Shown: positions 22,501-32,789, numbered from the stretch's first letter. The stretch is 64,000 nucleotides of DNA from Elmis aenea (GCA_947652605.1 OX393578.1:38259470-38323469); one strand, 5' to 3'. Notes: generated by a model from the sequence alone, not told the origin. Numbers and translations are program-made.

Positions 22501-23499
22501 GATTACTGTTTGTATACAAATACTAAGGGAAATGAGAAAATTTATTTAATTTTGTTTGTTGATGATATTTTGATTTGTTGTTCTAATAAGTATAAAATAG
22601 ATAGTATTAAAAAGTTATTTTCGGAGAGATTTAAAATGAAAGATATGGGTGAAGTAAATAATTATCTAGGAATAAATATTGAATATGACAAGGAAAATAA
22701 TGTTATGAAATTAAATCAAAAAACCTACATTGAATATTTAGCCAATAAATACAATATTGAAAATGCAAAGTTGTATAGTACACCAATGGAAGTAAATTTG
22801 AAATTAGAGCCTGCAAAAGAAATTAATGTTGATATTAGGTATAGAAACCTAATTGGAGCACTCTTATATATTGGATCAGGTACTAGACCAGATATAAGTT
22901 ATAGTGTAAATTATTTAAGTAGATTTCAGAACAGTTTTGATGAAACTCATTTCAAGTATGCTTTGAGAATTTTAAAATATTTGTATTTGACTAAAGAACT
23001 AAAATTAACCTTTTGTAAAAATGCTTCAACTGATATTTTAGACTGTTATGTAGACGCCGATTGGGCGGGGGATAGTGTAGATCGTAGGTCAACCTCAGGA
23101 TATGTAATAAGACTATTTGGTAATGTTATATGTTGGAAATCTAGGAAGCAAAATAGTGTCACAAAATCTTCCACTTTTGCTGAGTATGTAGCTTTATCAG
23201 ACGCGGTAAGCGAAGTAAAACTTGTTAAAGGTATTTTAGAGATTTTCGTTGAAATAAATGAGCCTATAAAAATATATGAAGATAATTCTGGAGCATTAGC
23301 TATTGCTAAATATGGAAATTTTACAAAAAATTCAAAATACATAGAAGTACAATATCACTTTGTAAACGAACACTATTTGAGTGGAACGATCGATGTTGTA
23401 AGGGTCGAATCAGAAAATAATATGGCCGATATTTTCACGAAATCTCTAGGTAATATTAAATTTAAAAAATTTAGAAAGATGTTAGATTTAATAGAATAA
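19549..23499 (+). CDS. Ty1/copia retrotransposon gag-pol polyprotein, intact (1316 aa)
   Basis: One uninterrupted frame from ATG to TAA, in copia gene order. Gag: residues 1-185 (UBN2-like) and a CCHC knuckle C213-C216-H221-C226, followed by a Gly/Arg/Gln-rich tail. Protease: DSG at D320. Integrase: pre-integrase zinc region about 455-510, then catalytic D524, D587 and E623 (D,D-35-E spacing) with GTAERYNRT. Reverse transcriptase: about 845-1085, with MDVETAF (D920) and FVDD (1003-1006; YVDD is commoner). RNase H: D1168, E1211, D1244. Every expected catalytic residue is present, and the LTRs appear identical, so this copy may still be mobile. It sits inside an older foldback element. The ATG lies 100 bases after the LTR; the AT-rich leader has no competing long frame. 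Confidence in family is very high; activity is inference. Confidence 0.97.
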   Translation: MKKMDMTIPIFDGEEFLSWRRRIIMRLRLEKCDLVVTRSKTETDKDEDWDRMDLKAINYIYSAITNKQLEFISDKGTAFEIMSKFNAMYTQESTALQILKRNKLDKLRLKDFTNVSEFFSQFEREINELKAAGAEVTEKEKMNYMLRMLPENYSYVGDLVDVLKEEDQTVEYVMSKIKMMEVKMKDQVSGTKSHSSAYTSDTSTNVNKQKPSCWICGSLTHFKKDCHQAGTRSSWSRGRHVHQSNRGNFNQGRGQENWHRGRDVQRGSRGGRFNRRGQGQDQGNQGMSNFHVEVQALNVRQVDNNNQNASNKARINWLLDSGCTDHVINNDEYFYESIVLKEPRKVVVGDGRILKATKLGTVISNFDVYNRKQKIRMKNVYYVKEMDKNLISYAKITDNNKIVSMGNTSKVYDRDNKLIAVAWKENNLFKLSSEVEHNQGNVNLSKLNDKNEITSKERLHRMLGHVNFNYLNSMCKEQMLDGLPKELESEYMKCKTCIENKMHNLPFNNNRSRAKEILEIVHTDLNGPHAITGYRGEKYFLTFIDDYSKLVKVYTIRSKDEVYNCFLQYINEIENLTGKTIKRIRCDNGSEYLNSHIYALFREKGIVFNVCPPYVHELCGTAERYNRTLMDMSRCLLSEAKVNRRYWPEIVCTAAYLKNRTLANTIENKTPFEIVFNKKPSIEYLRLYGSRVFVRVPEVKRVSKWDRKADLGILLGYTDVGYRVLVNNRVFVARHVDIVEEDVKCIGLNDDNDPEVSGNNSESECVDDTQVESISELGVDHGVRKSQRERRMPEKYNDYYVYNNYINVNYCGVESPDNFEEALGCDESEFWIRAMDKEIGSLSENKTWSLVERPDNKRILDVKWVYTKKSDNKYKARLVVRGYQQKEVVDDIYSPVAKMLTLKILLSYCCQEGLIIEQMDVETAFLNGKVLSEIYVKQPRGYEDGTDKVCKLEKSLYGLRESPRAWYECFDEFIRQIGFEKSKYDYCLYTNTKGNEKIYLILFVDDILICCSNKYKIDSIKKLFSERFKMKDMGEVNNYLGINIEYDKENNVMKLNQKTYIEYLANKYNIENAKLYSTPMEVNLKLEPAKEINVDIRYRNLIGALLYIGSGTRPDISYSVNYLSRFQNSFDETHFKYALRILKYLYLTKELKLTFCKNASTDILDCYVDADWAGDSVDRRSTSGYVIRLFGNVICWKSRKQNSVTKSSTFAEYVALSDAVSEVKLVKGILEIFVEINEPIKIYEDNSGALAIAKYGNFTKNSKYIEVQYHFVNEHYLSGTIDVVRVESENNMADIFTKSLGNIKFKKFRKMLDLIE

Positions 23500-23551
23500 T
23501 AAGTATTGTAATGTAACCTTATGTAATAGTGCTAAGTGTTCGAATATAAAT

Positions 23552-23562
23552 GTAAGGAGGCG
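23552..23562 (+). other. Copia polypurine-tract region
   Basis: GTAAGGAGGCG lies directly before the 3' LTR, where plus-strand DNA synthesis is primed. The purine run is short (AAGGAGG), so the call depends mainly on position. Confidence 0.6.
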
Positions 23563-23755
23563 TGTTAGAATATACATTTATATCTAGTGGTAATTGTAAG
23601 AAGTGACAATATACGAGAGAAGAATAACGCATTGTGTTGTATAGAAGCGTCACGTTTTTGTTCCTTTTTCTAATGTACTTTATTTAACAATATAGTTCCT
23701 GTTCTTGTTGCAATGTGTAGTATTATTTAACACGGACCAAATGTATTAATTAACA
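23563..23755 (+). repeat. Copia element 3' LTR, 193 bp
   Basis: Same length and, by eye, same sequence as 19256-19448. Followed by the second GTATC target copy at 23756-23760. Confidence 0.95.
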
Positions 23756-23814
23756 GTATCTCCAATATTACCGGAGTTACCCATACAACAGGTTAGAAAA
23801 ATGGGCACCCTGTA

Positions 23815-25400
23815 TGTAACTGTATACACAAAAACCAATTTTAATTTACTTTAAAAAGTGATATTCAATTTTTTTATCTCAAACATTAAGTACATTATTC
23901 GTGAAAATCAACTTGAATTCGTTATCATCTTACCAATCATACAAAAATGTACGATAACTTATTGCATTTTTTTTTTCAAAAATTGAACTTAAAATCAATA
24001 GGGTTAAAATCATAAAAACACACAGTATGCACCTAAATCCCAAAACGGTGGGCGCTTATATTGCCTAGCCTTAGGGGTTAATATCTATGTTAACACTAAC
24101 TGCTGCTTTGTGCAATCGGGCCTTAATGTGAGATTATCCTACCTTTATGTTTTTCCTCAAGCAAAATTAAATTTCTTACATTCGGAATAATTTTGTTCGC
24201 AGTGTTTACAGAAAAATATCTAAATGGTTTTTATAATTCAAATAATATAGTTGTGTGTTTGAAATATTTTTTAACCTATTCACTAAATAACTTTATGATT
24301 AAAGTATTCGACTAGGCAAATTACAACTTTATAACCGTAATCATGTAATTTAAACTAGCTGCTGTAGAATTTCCAGAAGAAATTCGACAATTTTTATTAT
24401 ATTTTTATTCTTCCTGGAATATAAAATATTCTCGTAATGTAATTCACTTTCATATCCAATTAATTATTACTGCAGAAAGAGGAGCTTTTATATTTAATAT
24501 CCGTTATTAGGCTCGTTAGCAGAGTATAACATGGTCTCAAAAGAAAAAAACTTTTTTAATTAAAAAGAAAAATGTTACTAATCAACAATTTTAATTTCCC
24601 CGGAAGTTTAACATTCTTAAAATATGTTATAATAAAAAGATAATATATGTTTACCTAAAATTTTACAGTTTAAAATAAAAGTTTTTATTTTTGCCACTAT
24701 TCTATGACGAAGCAACTATTTTTCAGTTAAGGTAATATACGATAAAGGCTTTGCTTGTATTTATTTTTCAAGTATTATAAATGATTTGTATTTAACAAAA
24801 TAGTTTATGTGGCAACAATAATTAAAGTAACAATGCAGAAACTAATATCAAAACGTCAAAATATGATATTTATTCATGAGAGCAACTTTAGTTACAAGTA
24901 GTTTTCATTATCTTTCTGTTCTCGATTCTGTGCTGTACAATTTGTACATTTATGACATTATGATGGCTGCAGTTGGTTAGTAGAGTGATGCAACTAAACA
25001 AGTTTTTACATGGAAGTTTGTAGTTAGGAACTGCAATTGAAATCATTAAAACATAAATTTTATAATTATTTTTGTAACGATACATAGTTATTAGAAACTC
25101 GTTACTAAAGCTATTAAACTAAAAATCAATGTCCTATGGTTTTACTGTATACCGTTCAGGTTTCATAAATTCCAGCCAATAAGTCAGTTACAGCTTATAA
25201 AATTGGGTTACAATTTTAATTAATGTGTTGTAAATTCCATATTTACAAACAAGGTATATGGTTCGCCATAACAACATGTACATCTCGAAGTGCATAAATT
25301 ATACATTTGGCTTGTAATTTAACATGTTGATATATATTTCATACTAAAAAACAAATGAAAAACGAGACCATGCTCACCAGGGAAGGTCGCCATATTTTGT
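23815..25400. other. AT-rich sequence, no gene supported
   Basis: Nothing coding. A weak imperfect hairpin with GAATTTCCAGAAG and its near-complement lies at about 24368-24420; I would not annotate it further. Confidence 0.45.
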
Positions 25401-25414
25401 CGCTAGAATCTGAT

Positions 25415-25985
25415 CAAGGCTGTGTTTATTGCATCAAGAACATTAACACTAAATGTTTTGCAGTTTTATACGTGCCGCCAGTCATTACCTTCGGAAAAAT
25501 AGGAGAAAAACTGAAAAGTTGAATGATAAACGTAATTTTTGCGATCGCTATGGCCATGAAACCGTCAGAGATAAAATCGAAATTTTCCTATTTACCAATG
25601 CGCGCATCTTTTGCAAGTAAAATGGTGCAAAGTTTTTGAAAAAATCTTGAATGGTTCCGGAGAAAAACGAGGCATTTGTAAAAACGGTTTTCCCTATGTT
25701 AAACGTCTATGCAAGTCGCATAGATTTAGTTATACAGATATACCACAACTTCTTAAATCATAGCACTTTTGCAGGTGTCTCGTTTTGGACGTTTTTCTCC
25801 GGAACGGTTTAAGATATTTTCAAAAACTTTGCCCAATTTTACTTGCAAAGGATGCGCGCATTGGTAAATAGGAAAATTTCGATTTTGTCTCTGGCAGTTT
25901 AACGCGATCGCAAAAATTACCTTTTTATATCAATATGTCAGTTTTTTCCCTATTTTTCCGAAGGAAATGGCGAGTGGCACGTATA
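25415..25985. repeat. Inverted repeat at the 3' end of a mariner-like element
   Basis: Left arm about 25472-25690 and right arm about 25775-25985 pair over roughly 200 bp. Paired markers include CCAATGCGCGCATC with GATGCGCGCATTGG, TTTTTGCGATCGC with GCGATCGCAAAAA, and GGTTCCGGAGAAAAACG with CGTTTTTCTCCGGAACGG. The loop is about 85 bp. The right arm runs into the 3' coding end of the transposase remnant, so the repeat is probably the inverted duplication of that element's 3' end. Confidence 0.7.
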
Positions 25986-26600
25986 ACGCTGGTCATATTT
26001 TCACCATGATCCTGCTCTATCTCAGCAATAGAGGCTTCGATATTGGATTTGAAAGCGTGAATTGACTGTGGATGATTGAAATGGACTGTTTCATTATTAT
26101 AGACCCAAATAAAAAAGTCCAATGGTTTTGAATTGTATGATGTTTGTGGGCAATTGATATCACCATTTTTCGAAATTAAGCAGCTTGGGAACGTAAAACG
26201 CAATAAAGTGATTGTTTCGCCACTCGTATGGTACGTGGCATTTCGTTGTTGGAAGTAAAGGTCCGCTATATCATTATTTTCCAGCTCAGGTCACAAAAAG
26301 TTGGTCAACATGTCCTTATAGCACCTTCCATTTACCGAAACAGCCCTCCCAGCATCGTTCTCAAAGAATTGAGGTGTTTGAGCCGTTTTCGACCTCTACT
26401 CACTGCAGCAATATTTTCAATTATACGGCGAACCCGAGTGCGCTTTGGCGTCTTAAGATCTTGTAACTTGCTACACGATTATCTTGAAAAAATGCACCAA
26501 TTTTGCAAAGTCTGTTCGTGAGAGAACGTGAATTTTCGTCATAAAATTCAACGATTTATATGCGTTGTGTGATTGTTTACCATCCATGATAAATTCTACT
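25925..26600 (-). pseudogene. Mariner-like (IS630/Tc1/mariner) transposase remnant
   Basis: Minus strand, read from about 26590 downwards. Near the start is an ATG frame with HTTHI- or SHNAYKSL-like sequence, heavily shifted. Then, in other frames, RTRVRRIIENIA, an ENDAGRAVSVNGRCYKDM stretch and FQQRNATYHTSGETI. The last part (25925-26203) has CPQTSYNSKPLDFFIWVY and HPQSIHAFKSNIEASIAEI. Order and wording match mariner-type transposases that read FQQDGATCHT and then DLTPLDFFLWG: the DG of FQQDG is lost here, and the catalytic region before LDFF is altered. Multiple frameshifts and a stop make it non-functional. The presumed 5' end lies near 26704, where the minus strand reads AAAGGGTGTTTCAACAACAG. 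Confidence 0.75.
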
Positions 26601-26955
26601 AGGATATAGATGACAGCTGTCAAATGAAAACTTTAAGAAGTATGACAAATAAAAATAAGGAACGTTCTGCAATTCAAATCTTACACCTGTTGTTGAAACA
26701 CCCTTTATATTCGATTTCCGGTTTTCATAGTTATTTTGTAACTTCGTTGTTAGCTACGCTACAATAACCATATTTTTTTGGATAAAATTGAGATCAAACC
26801 ATAAAAAATGACAATCGGTTAGATCATGCTAGAAATTGAGGTTTTTAGATAGAATAGTAAACGAACCAATGCTGGACCTACAGGAGGTATTTTACACGAC
26901 GCGACACCAGATTATTTAAAAAGCCAAATAAAGATTTTCTGTTATTAATGTTATA

Positions 26956-27447
26956 CAGGGTGTAGACTCGGATCACGCAACATAGCAATTTCAATGGTAA
27001 AATTTTAAAAGTCGTATTCTTGCTCCCCTAATTATTTTAGAAAACAAGTGGAAATAGGTTTTTTGTAGAGAAAAAAATTCTGTATCCATAAATGTAATCA
27101 ATATTACTTTTTCGTTTTCCAATAACTAAAAATTAAGCAATTAGAAAACGCGTGTTGACAAAAATCTGTACTGCCTTGGAATTATGCTATGACAACTGCC
27201 CAGCCTAATGGCACTTATACTGTCACAGGCAGTACAGATTTTTGTCAAAACGCGTTTTGTAATTGCTTAATTTTTAGTTATTGGAAAACGAAAAAGTAAT
27301 ATTGATTACATTTATGGATACAGAATTTTTTTCTCTACAAAAAACCTATTTCCACTTGTTTTCTAAAATAATTAGGGGAGCAAGAATACGACTTTTAAAA
27401 TTTTATCATTGAAATTGCTATGTTGCGTGATCCGAGTCTACACCCTG
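26956..27447. mobile_element. Near-perfect 492-bp palindromic element, CAGGGTGTAGAC ends
   Basis: Flanked by TA on both sides. The left end CAGGGTGTAGACTCGGATCA is mirrored by TGATCCGAGTCTACACCCTG. The two arms of about 205-210 bp differ by only a few bases and enclose a loop of about 70 bp (27182-27222 plus edges, with GCCCAGCCTAATGG). Such similarity means either a recent origin or arm homogenisation. No coding capacity. A TA target and CAGGG ends fit a Tc1/mariner-type snap-back MITE. Confidence 0.85.
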
Positions 27448-27454
27448 TATAATT

Positions 27455-28705
27455 AATAAGGAAATTATCCAAATTTACAAAGAAATGTTACAAAGAGTAA
27501 ATAGTCTATTTTTAAATATTTTTAACACAATCTTTAGTTTTCAATAGAGTTTGTGTAAAATAACATTGGTTCTCTTTAAACGTATGCGAGCAAAACATAC
27601 ATTTCAATATTTCAAAGATAAAACACCTTTAGAGTCCACATTACCATATATTGTTTTCCGTTCGTTTATATCTGCAGTTATGTGCATCGTATCGTCAAAA
27701 CAGCGGTCACATTTTTATGTTCGTTGAGTAAGTATCGGCATTATAATATTATTCAAATTCATGCGCATGAAATAAGACTGCAGTGGCAACAGGGGAATGA
27801 AAATCGCCGTTGAAATGTCCAGGGAGCCATTACATACTGTCCGACTATAAATGTTAACAAAAGAGCTAACCTTTCCCAAAGTTCATTCACTAGTTTGAAT
27901 ATCCACTTTGCAACGAAACAATCCAACTTATTTTACCCCAGGGCTTACCATTAAAGAAAAAGTTTTATTAAATTATTGTCCTAATGCAGAGTTTCCAGGT
28001 GGCCGCCGACAAAGCGCAGGATTGGTGATATATACGAAATGGAAACGTGATCTGTATTCGTAGGGCGAAACTCTCTCCCTCGGAACCAATGTCCTGAGAG
28101 TAAAAATGTGGTTACACTCAAATATATTAGTTTTTGAAAGTTATTATATGTAGCTATCCATGAAATAAATGTGTTATGGTTGCTTGACGGTGTAGGCCAG
28201 CTAATATTGAGCTCAAGTTTAATTTCCTTATAGCAGTCCTTCGTATGTATTCGTATGTTAGCTTTTTAGTTATATGTATATCAAACAATTATATTTCTTA
28301 AAGTTTAATTTTCAAAACTTATCATTTGTTTCAGTTTTGGACTAGTAATTTCCAAAAATTTCTTAAAATTAATCAAACAAGAAATCATTATCTGTGATAG
28401 AAATAATTGTACCTAATACATAAAACCGCAAATGTGTTATTAACTTTAACAACTCTTAAAAGCTGCTTATAAAAGTTAAGAGAACTAATATAAAATATGA
28501 GTCGATTGGCACATGCTCTAACTTTCTATTTGCTCGGGTATTTTCACAATTTTAGTCGACGAATGGACGAGGACATAGATTTAACTGAAATTTTTATATG
28601 GAAATAGTACTAAATAAAAAGCAATTAAACAATGTTGTACTGGTTGTACCACTTTAACCAGGTCACTATTAGCGATATTTAGATGTTTTGAAAATTAATG
28701 GTTAA
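27455..28705. other. No gene supported; mixed-composition sequence
   Basis: Slightly GC-richer pieces at 27665-27850 and 27985-28090 could be regulatory or exonic. I find no open frame with convincing splice sites and no repeat. Confidence 0.4.
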
Positions 28706-28714
28706 CTGGATTTA

Positions 28715-29757
28715 GGCTCGATGCACACGTGCGTTTTTCTGCAGCGCGTTGGACGCGCGGTGGCCGCGCGTTGCCGAAGTTGCTTTGATGCACACGTGCG
28801 TTTTCTAACCGCAATTGTGATTCATTCCGGCATCTCTTCTGTTTTGGGGAAGAGCCCAGCGCTACAGTGTGCTTTTCGCATCCGAAATGGAAGCGTATCG
28901 TAGAAAACGGGTAACATTCGCATACCTTGTATACAAACATTTTGTTTCAAAAAATAAAAGGCGTTATTGGTGCATCCATTCACCGATCAAAGACTTGCAA
29001 GGGGAGAGTTTGTAAGATCTTTTGCCGATTTGAGAGAAAATCAGGACAAATTTTATAATTACTTCCGAATGAGCGTTACATCATTTAACGAGCTGCTAGC
29101 TAGAATAAGTGCTAACATTATCTCTCAAGATACATGCATGAGACTTGCCATACCTCCAGTGGAAATGTTAGCTGTGACTCTTAGGTTAATAATAATTTCG
29201 AATGTAATAAAATTGTTTAGTCGGAAATCTTTTTAACATTATGGGAAAACAGCCATAGAATTTATCTAAGTGTGATATACAAAGAGTTAATTTACCTTTA
29301 AATACTTATATTAATGTCACAAATCATTTATACTTTTTTTCCACCTTGAAGTTCAATATTTAACGGATAAAATTGTATAAAATAAAAAATAAATATTGGA
29401 CAAGTTCGTGTGTCACCTGTAGGAAATTCGCAAATGAAATCATTATTAACTAAATTGTTATTATGTACATCAGCTCTTGCTAAAATGAAACGTTTTCCAT
29501 CCCAGTATGTAATTTAAATATATCTATCGGGGTATTTTTGCGGCAAGCTGCTGCACGTGTGCACTGCGCCATATACTACAATGTACTATAGAAACGCGCG
29601 TTTCCTTGGGGATCTGCGGCACCAACTGCAAGCAGCTTAGACGCAGCGTCGACGCATGTACGTGTGCAGCAGGCAATATGTTTTCTAGTACTTTGAGACG
29701 CAACTGCGGCACCGCGCGTCCAACGCGCTGCAGAAAAACGCACGTGTGCATCGAGCC
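28715..29757 (+). mobile_element. PIF/Harbinger element, internally deleted, 1043 bp
   Basis: Terminal inverted repeats of about 48 bp appear perfect: GGCTCGATGCACACGTGCG onward, through TGCAGCGCGTTGGACGCGCG, mirrored at 29710-29757. TTTA flanks both ends (28711-28714 and 29758-29761), compatible with the 3-bp TWA target duplications of PIF/Harbinger. A second copy of GATGCACACGTGCGTTTTCT lies about 70 bp inside the left end, and GTGCACACGTGCAG occurs inside the right end. These are likely transposase-binding repeats. It carries only the first part of a transposase (separate entry). Confidence 0.85.
28887..29236 (+). pseudogene. PIF/Harbinger transposase, N-terminal part, frameshifted and truncated
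   Basis: An ATG at 28887 opens a frame with YRRKRVTF and KNKRRYW. One base appears to be missing at about 28968; the next frame then continues VHPFTDQRLARGEFVRSFADL, with DKFYNYFRMSVTSFNELLARI and DTCMRLAIPPVEMLAVTLR. This order matches the N-terminal region of Harbinger nucleases (xRYWVxP, EKFxxYFRMSxxxFxxLL, R.AIPPEERLAxTLR). After TLR the similarity stops abruptly and the frame ends at 29234-29236, so the whole DDE catalytic domain is deleted. Non-functional alone; an active relative elsewhere would be needed for movement. Confidence 0.8.
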
Positions 29758-29761
29758 TTTA

Positions 29762-30165
29762 GCTAAAATTGAAATTCTACAAATATTTATTTCCTGTACA
29801 TTTTTTTTTTAGTAATTACAGTCTTAATCTTGATATATGTGCCTTGTAATAACTCCGTTTTTCTAAAAAGTTGGTGGTATATGGTTTTTATAGCACACGT
29901 AAATGTTTACTTATTAAACCGAATGTTTATCTGTCACATTAAAAAAGATTCCTATAGTGCCCCGAACTAACCGACACGACCCTTTATTTTGTAATTGTTA
30001 TTGATTTGTAATTTCTGTATCACATTTTCTTCAAAATTATTTAATGCAATCAACAGTAGTCAGGATGTCTTTGTGTAAATATATTATTTTAATGAAATAC
30101 GATAAAACTAAATTGACAATTGTCTTGTGTGTTCAAACTATTCTAAGTTATAAAACTTATAAATA
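29762..30165. other. No feature recognised
   Basis: AT-rich spacer. Confidence 0.5.
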
Positions 30166-30170
30166 CTTAG

Positions 30171-30325
30171 AATATAAATCACCCTTGGGCTGCTGAGTTG
30201 ACTCGGCGGTTGTTTCCAGACATAGAGCAAAAAATGGGCCCTTGTGTAGGGCGAATCTTACCTTGCGACGCAGCGAAAAACAATTGCTTGGCTAGGAAAG
30301 CTGTGACTCAGGACCTTCTAGTAAA
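30171..30325 (+). CDS. Possible exon of an unrecognised host gene
   Basis: A GC-richer island, open on the plus strand from after TAG (30168-30170) to a consensus donor AAA|GTAAGT (30326). It reads PWAAELTRRLFPDIEQKMG, then PCVGRILPCDAAKNNC and LARKAV. There are three cysteines and a methionine codon at 30234, which could also be the initiator. The acceptor at 30170 is weak; TTGTTTCCAG at 30219 is a better one. I do not recognise the protein and saw no partner exon. Confidence 0.25.
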
Positions 30326-30331
30326 GTAAGT

Positions 30332-31436
30332 TTCAAAAGACATCCAAGCCTTGCGTGTTAATTTACACAACTGAAATTATTAACTGAAAGTTTTCGTGCC
30401 AACTTTTTGTGATATACTCGTAAGGGATGCTCTAAAAACTAACAAAAAATGTAATTTGGGTGAGTAACTAAATACCAATGAAATAATATATTTAAAAAAT
30501 GAGTTTTAAGTGCCTTAGTGACTTTAAAATGAAAGTAAAGGATAAAGCAAAATATGTAAATTAAAACAAATCGCAACCAAGACAAATCAAATATTTTTAA
30601 AGTATTTGAAATAACTTTGTAAACTTAATAAATGCATTAAATATAACTCTAGGAAAGTTTTCTTCACTATTTTTTATTTTAAGAAAACTTTTTTTTTGTG
30701 TATTCGTATAACCTTACACGCTGTACTAGCTCGTGGTTTTTGTTAAACTATATTCTAATTTTTAATTAAATATTTCCAGACATATATAGCATTTGTTTCT
30801 CTTGCTAATACGCCTTGCAAATATTGCAAAAGAAGTTTATCTGTAAAATGATAATTTGATTCATCTACTAAATTATCTTATCTTAACTTCAAACTGCTAA
30901 GTAGACAGTAATTTTGGTGGAAAAAAATAAGAGATTGCATTTGAGCACTTGACCAAACAAGAGTTAATGGTGACTATTCAACTTTTTTTCAAGTTACACT
31001 ACCATAGCTTTACTCAAAATAAGGAAGAAATATTCCTATTTTATCTGTAAAGTAAAAATTGTATTTGATAAAAAAAGTTCTGGAAAATTGCTTAATTAAT
31101 AAACAAAGGAAATTACTCGAGATTTGTAAACTAAAACGGTACGGTACGGTTTACCGTGCAATTGATAAGAGAAACCAATTAAAGAATAAAGATAAAGCAT
31201 TTACAGCACACCCTTTTTTCTTCTTCTAATAAACAGTATTCAAATTTAATTAAGGCTGATTTAACAGAAGTCATCTATCTGCTTGCCATAGTAATAAATC
31301 AATGAATTTTTTGAAAATAAACATTTTTAGTTTTTAGAACGATAATATTTGTACCTTTATACAAAAATACTGTTGTATTTTAAACAATGACTTTAGATTT
31401 ATCTTATTTTTGAGCCATTGAGCAAAAACATCCGTC
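30332..31436. other. AT-rich sequence, no gene seen
   Basis: No supported feature. Confidence 0.5.
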
Positions 31437-31448
31437 ACTTTTAATTTT

Positions 31449-32775
31449 TCCAAGTTGTTCGAAAAACTACTGTTAAAACGACTTAAGCCAATATTGGAAG
31501 AAAGAGAATTAATACCCAGCCATCAGTTTGGATTTCGTAATCAGCACAGTACAATAGAACAAGTGCACAGAATTGTGAAAGAAATAAGTAACAACTTAGA
31601 ATGTAAAAGATATTGTTCTGCTGTGTTTTTAGATGTCAAACAAGCGTTTGATAAAGTGGCATGTAGGCCTATGCCACAAACTTAAAAAAGTACTGCCGCA
31701 CCAGTTTTACGAAATCCTTTCATCTTACTTGAAAGACAGATGGTTCCTAGTCAAGCAGCGAGATGAGTCATCAGATTTACACACCATTGCATCTGGAGTA
31801 CCTCAGGGCAGCGTGTTGGGGCCAGTACTCTACACTCTATTTACAGCCGACATACCTACAACTAATTTAACAACTGTAGCCACATTTGCTGATGATACAG
31901 CCATACTAGCATCGGACACCAACCCTGCCGATGCATCCGCAAAACTACAAAACAATCTTATCATGGTCGAAAAATGGCTGAGAAAATGGAGACTACAGGT
32001 CAACAACCTAAAATCTGCACATGTGATGTTCACCATGAGAAGAGGGTCATGTCCATCAGTGACACTAAACAATACTCCAATACCACAAGCTGAAGATGTG
32101 AAATATCTTGGTATACATCTTGATAGGAGGCTCACATGGCGAAAACACATTTTTACTAAGAGGAAGCAGCTGGGACTCAAATTTAGCCAGTTATATTGGC
32201 TAACTGGCAGAAAATCACAACTGGAAATTGAAAACAAGCTCCTGCTTTACAAAACCATAGTAAAACCTATATGGTCATACGGCATTCAGCTCTGGGGTAC
32301 TGCCAGCAATTCTAACATAGAAATCCTCCAGCGATTCCAAAACAAAGTACTAAGAAGCATTGTGGATGCGCCATGGTATGTGCCTAATCACATAATTCAG
32401 TGATCTTAAAATTAAAACAGTGCGTGAAGAAATTAAAAGGTTTTATGTGAAATACCAAGACAGACTTATTGTGCATCCAAACATCCTAGCCACACAACTC
32501 TTAGAAAACAACGATGAAATCAGAAGACTTAAACGGTTTAAACCATCGGACTTACCTACCAGGTTTGATTAGTTATACGCTTTGATAAGTTCCACATTGT
32601 AATTAAATAATTAGGTAGATAATAGTACAAGGAAGAGAACTGTCAATGGACTGTTCTCGGCAAGTTTAGTTTAGGTTTAGTTTTAGTTTAGTTTAAGCTA
32701 ACACAACATTTACCTATTGTTCAAAAGCAACAGATTGTAAATAAACAGGGATTCCTAAAAAAAAAAAAAAAAAAA
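31449..32775 (+). pseudogene. Jockey-type LINE, 5'-truncated, with poly(A) tail
   Basis: Plus-strand insertion bounded by the 12-mer ACTTTTAATTTT at 31437-31448 and 32775-32786, with 19 A before the right copy. The coding part begins inside the reverse transcriptase: HQFGFRNQHSTIEQVHRI, FLDVKQAFDKV, a two-base loss at about 31660, then GVPQGSVLGPVLYTLFTADI and the catalytic FADD (31885-31896). Thumb and C-terminal signatures follow: VKYLGIHLDRRLTWRKHI and KPIWSYGIQLWGTA. A second small deletion near 32398 moves the last 55 codons to another frame, ending TAG at 32570-32572; then a 3' UTR. Typical target-primed 5' truncation. ORF1, endonuclease and the first RT blocks are missing, so the copy is dead. 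Confidence 0.9.
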
Positions 32776-32789
32776 CTTTTAATTTTCAC

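Larger units (their letters stand above)
18290..23812. mobile_element. Foldback element with CAGGGTGCCC ends, split by a copia insertion
   Basis: The left end CAGGGTGCCCATTTTTCTAA (TA before it at 18288-18289) is mirrored by TTAGAAAAATGGGCACCCTG at 23793-23812 (TA after it). Removing the copia element and one copy of its 5-bp target leaves about 1018 bp. The arms exceed 350 bp each: segments around AACGAGAAAAAAATAACC, GACCACAGCCAACTATGA and GCAGAATTTAAAGGGAAATC occur in both orientations. They enclose a loop of roughly 230 bp (about 18670-18915). No transposase is seen. The inner arm motif is shared with the element at 6158-7241. Confidence 0.85.

Noticed and set aside
26212..26521. Two overlapping plus-strand frames
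   Set aside because: Antisense to the decayed mariner-like transposase on the minus strand.
31830..32237. 135-codon minus frame
   Set aside because: Shadow of the Jockey reverse transcriptase on the plus strand.
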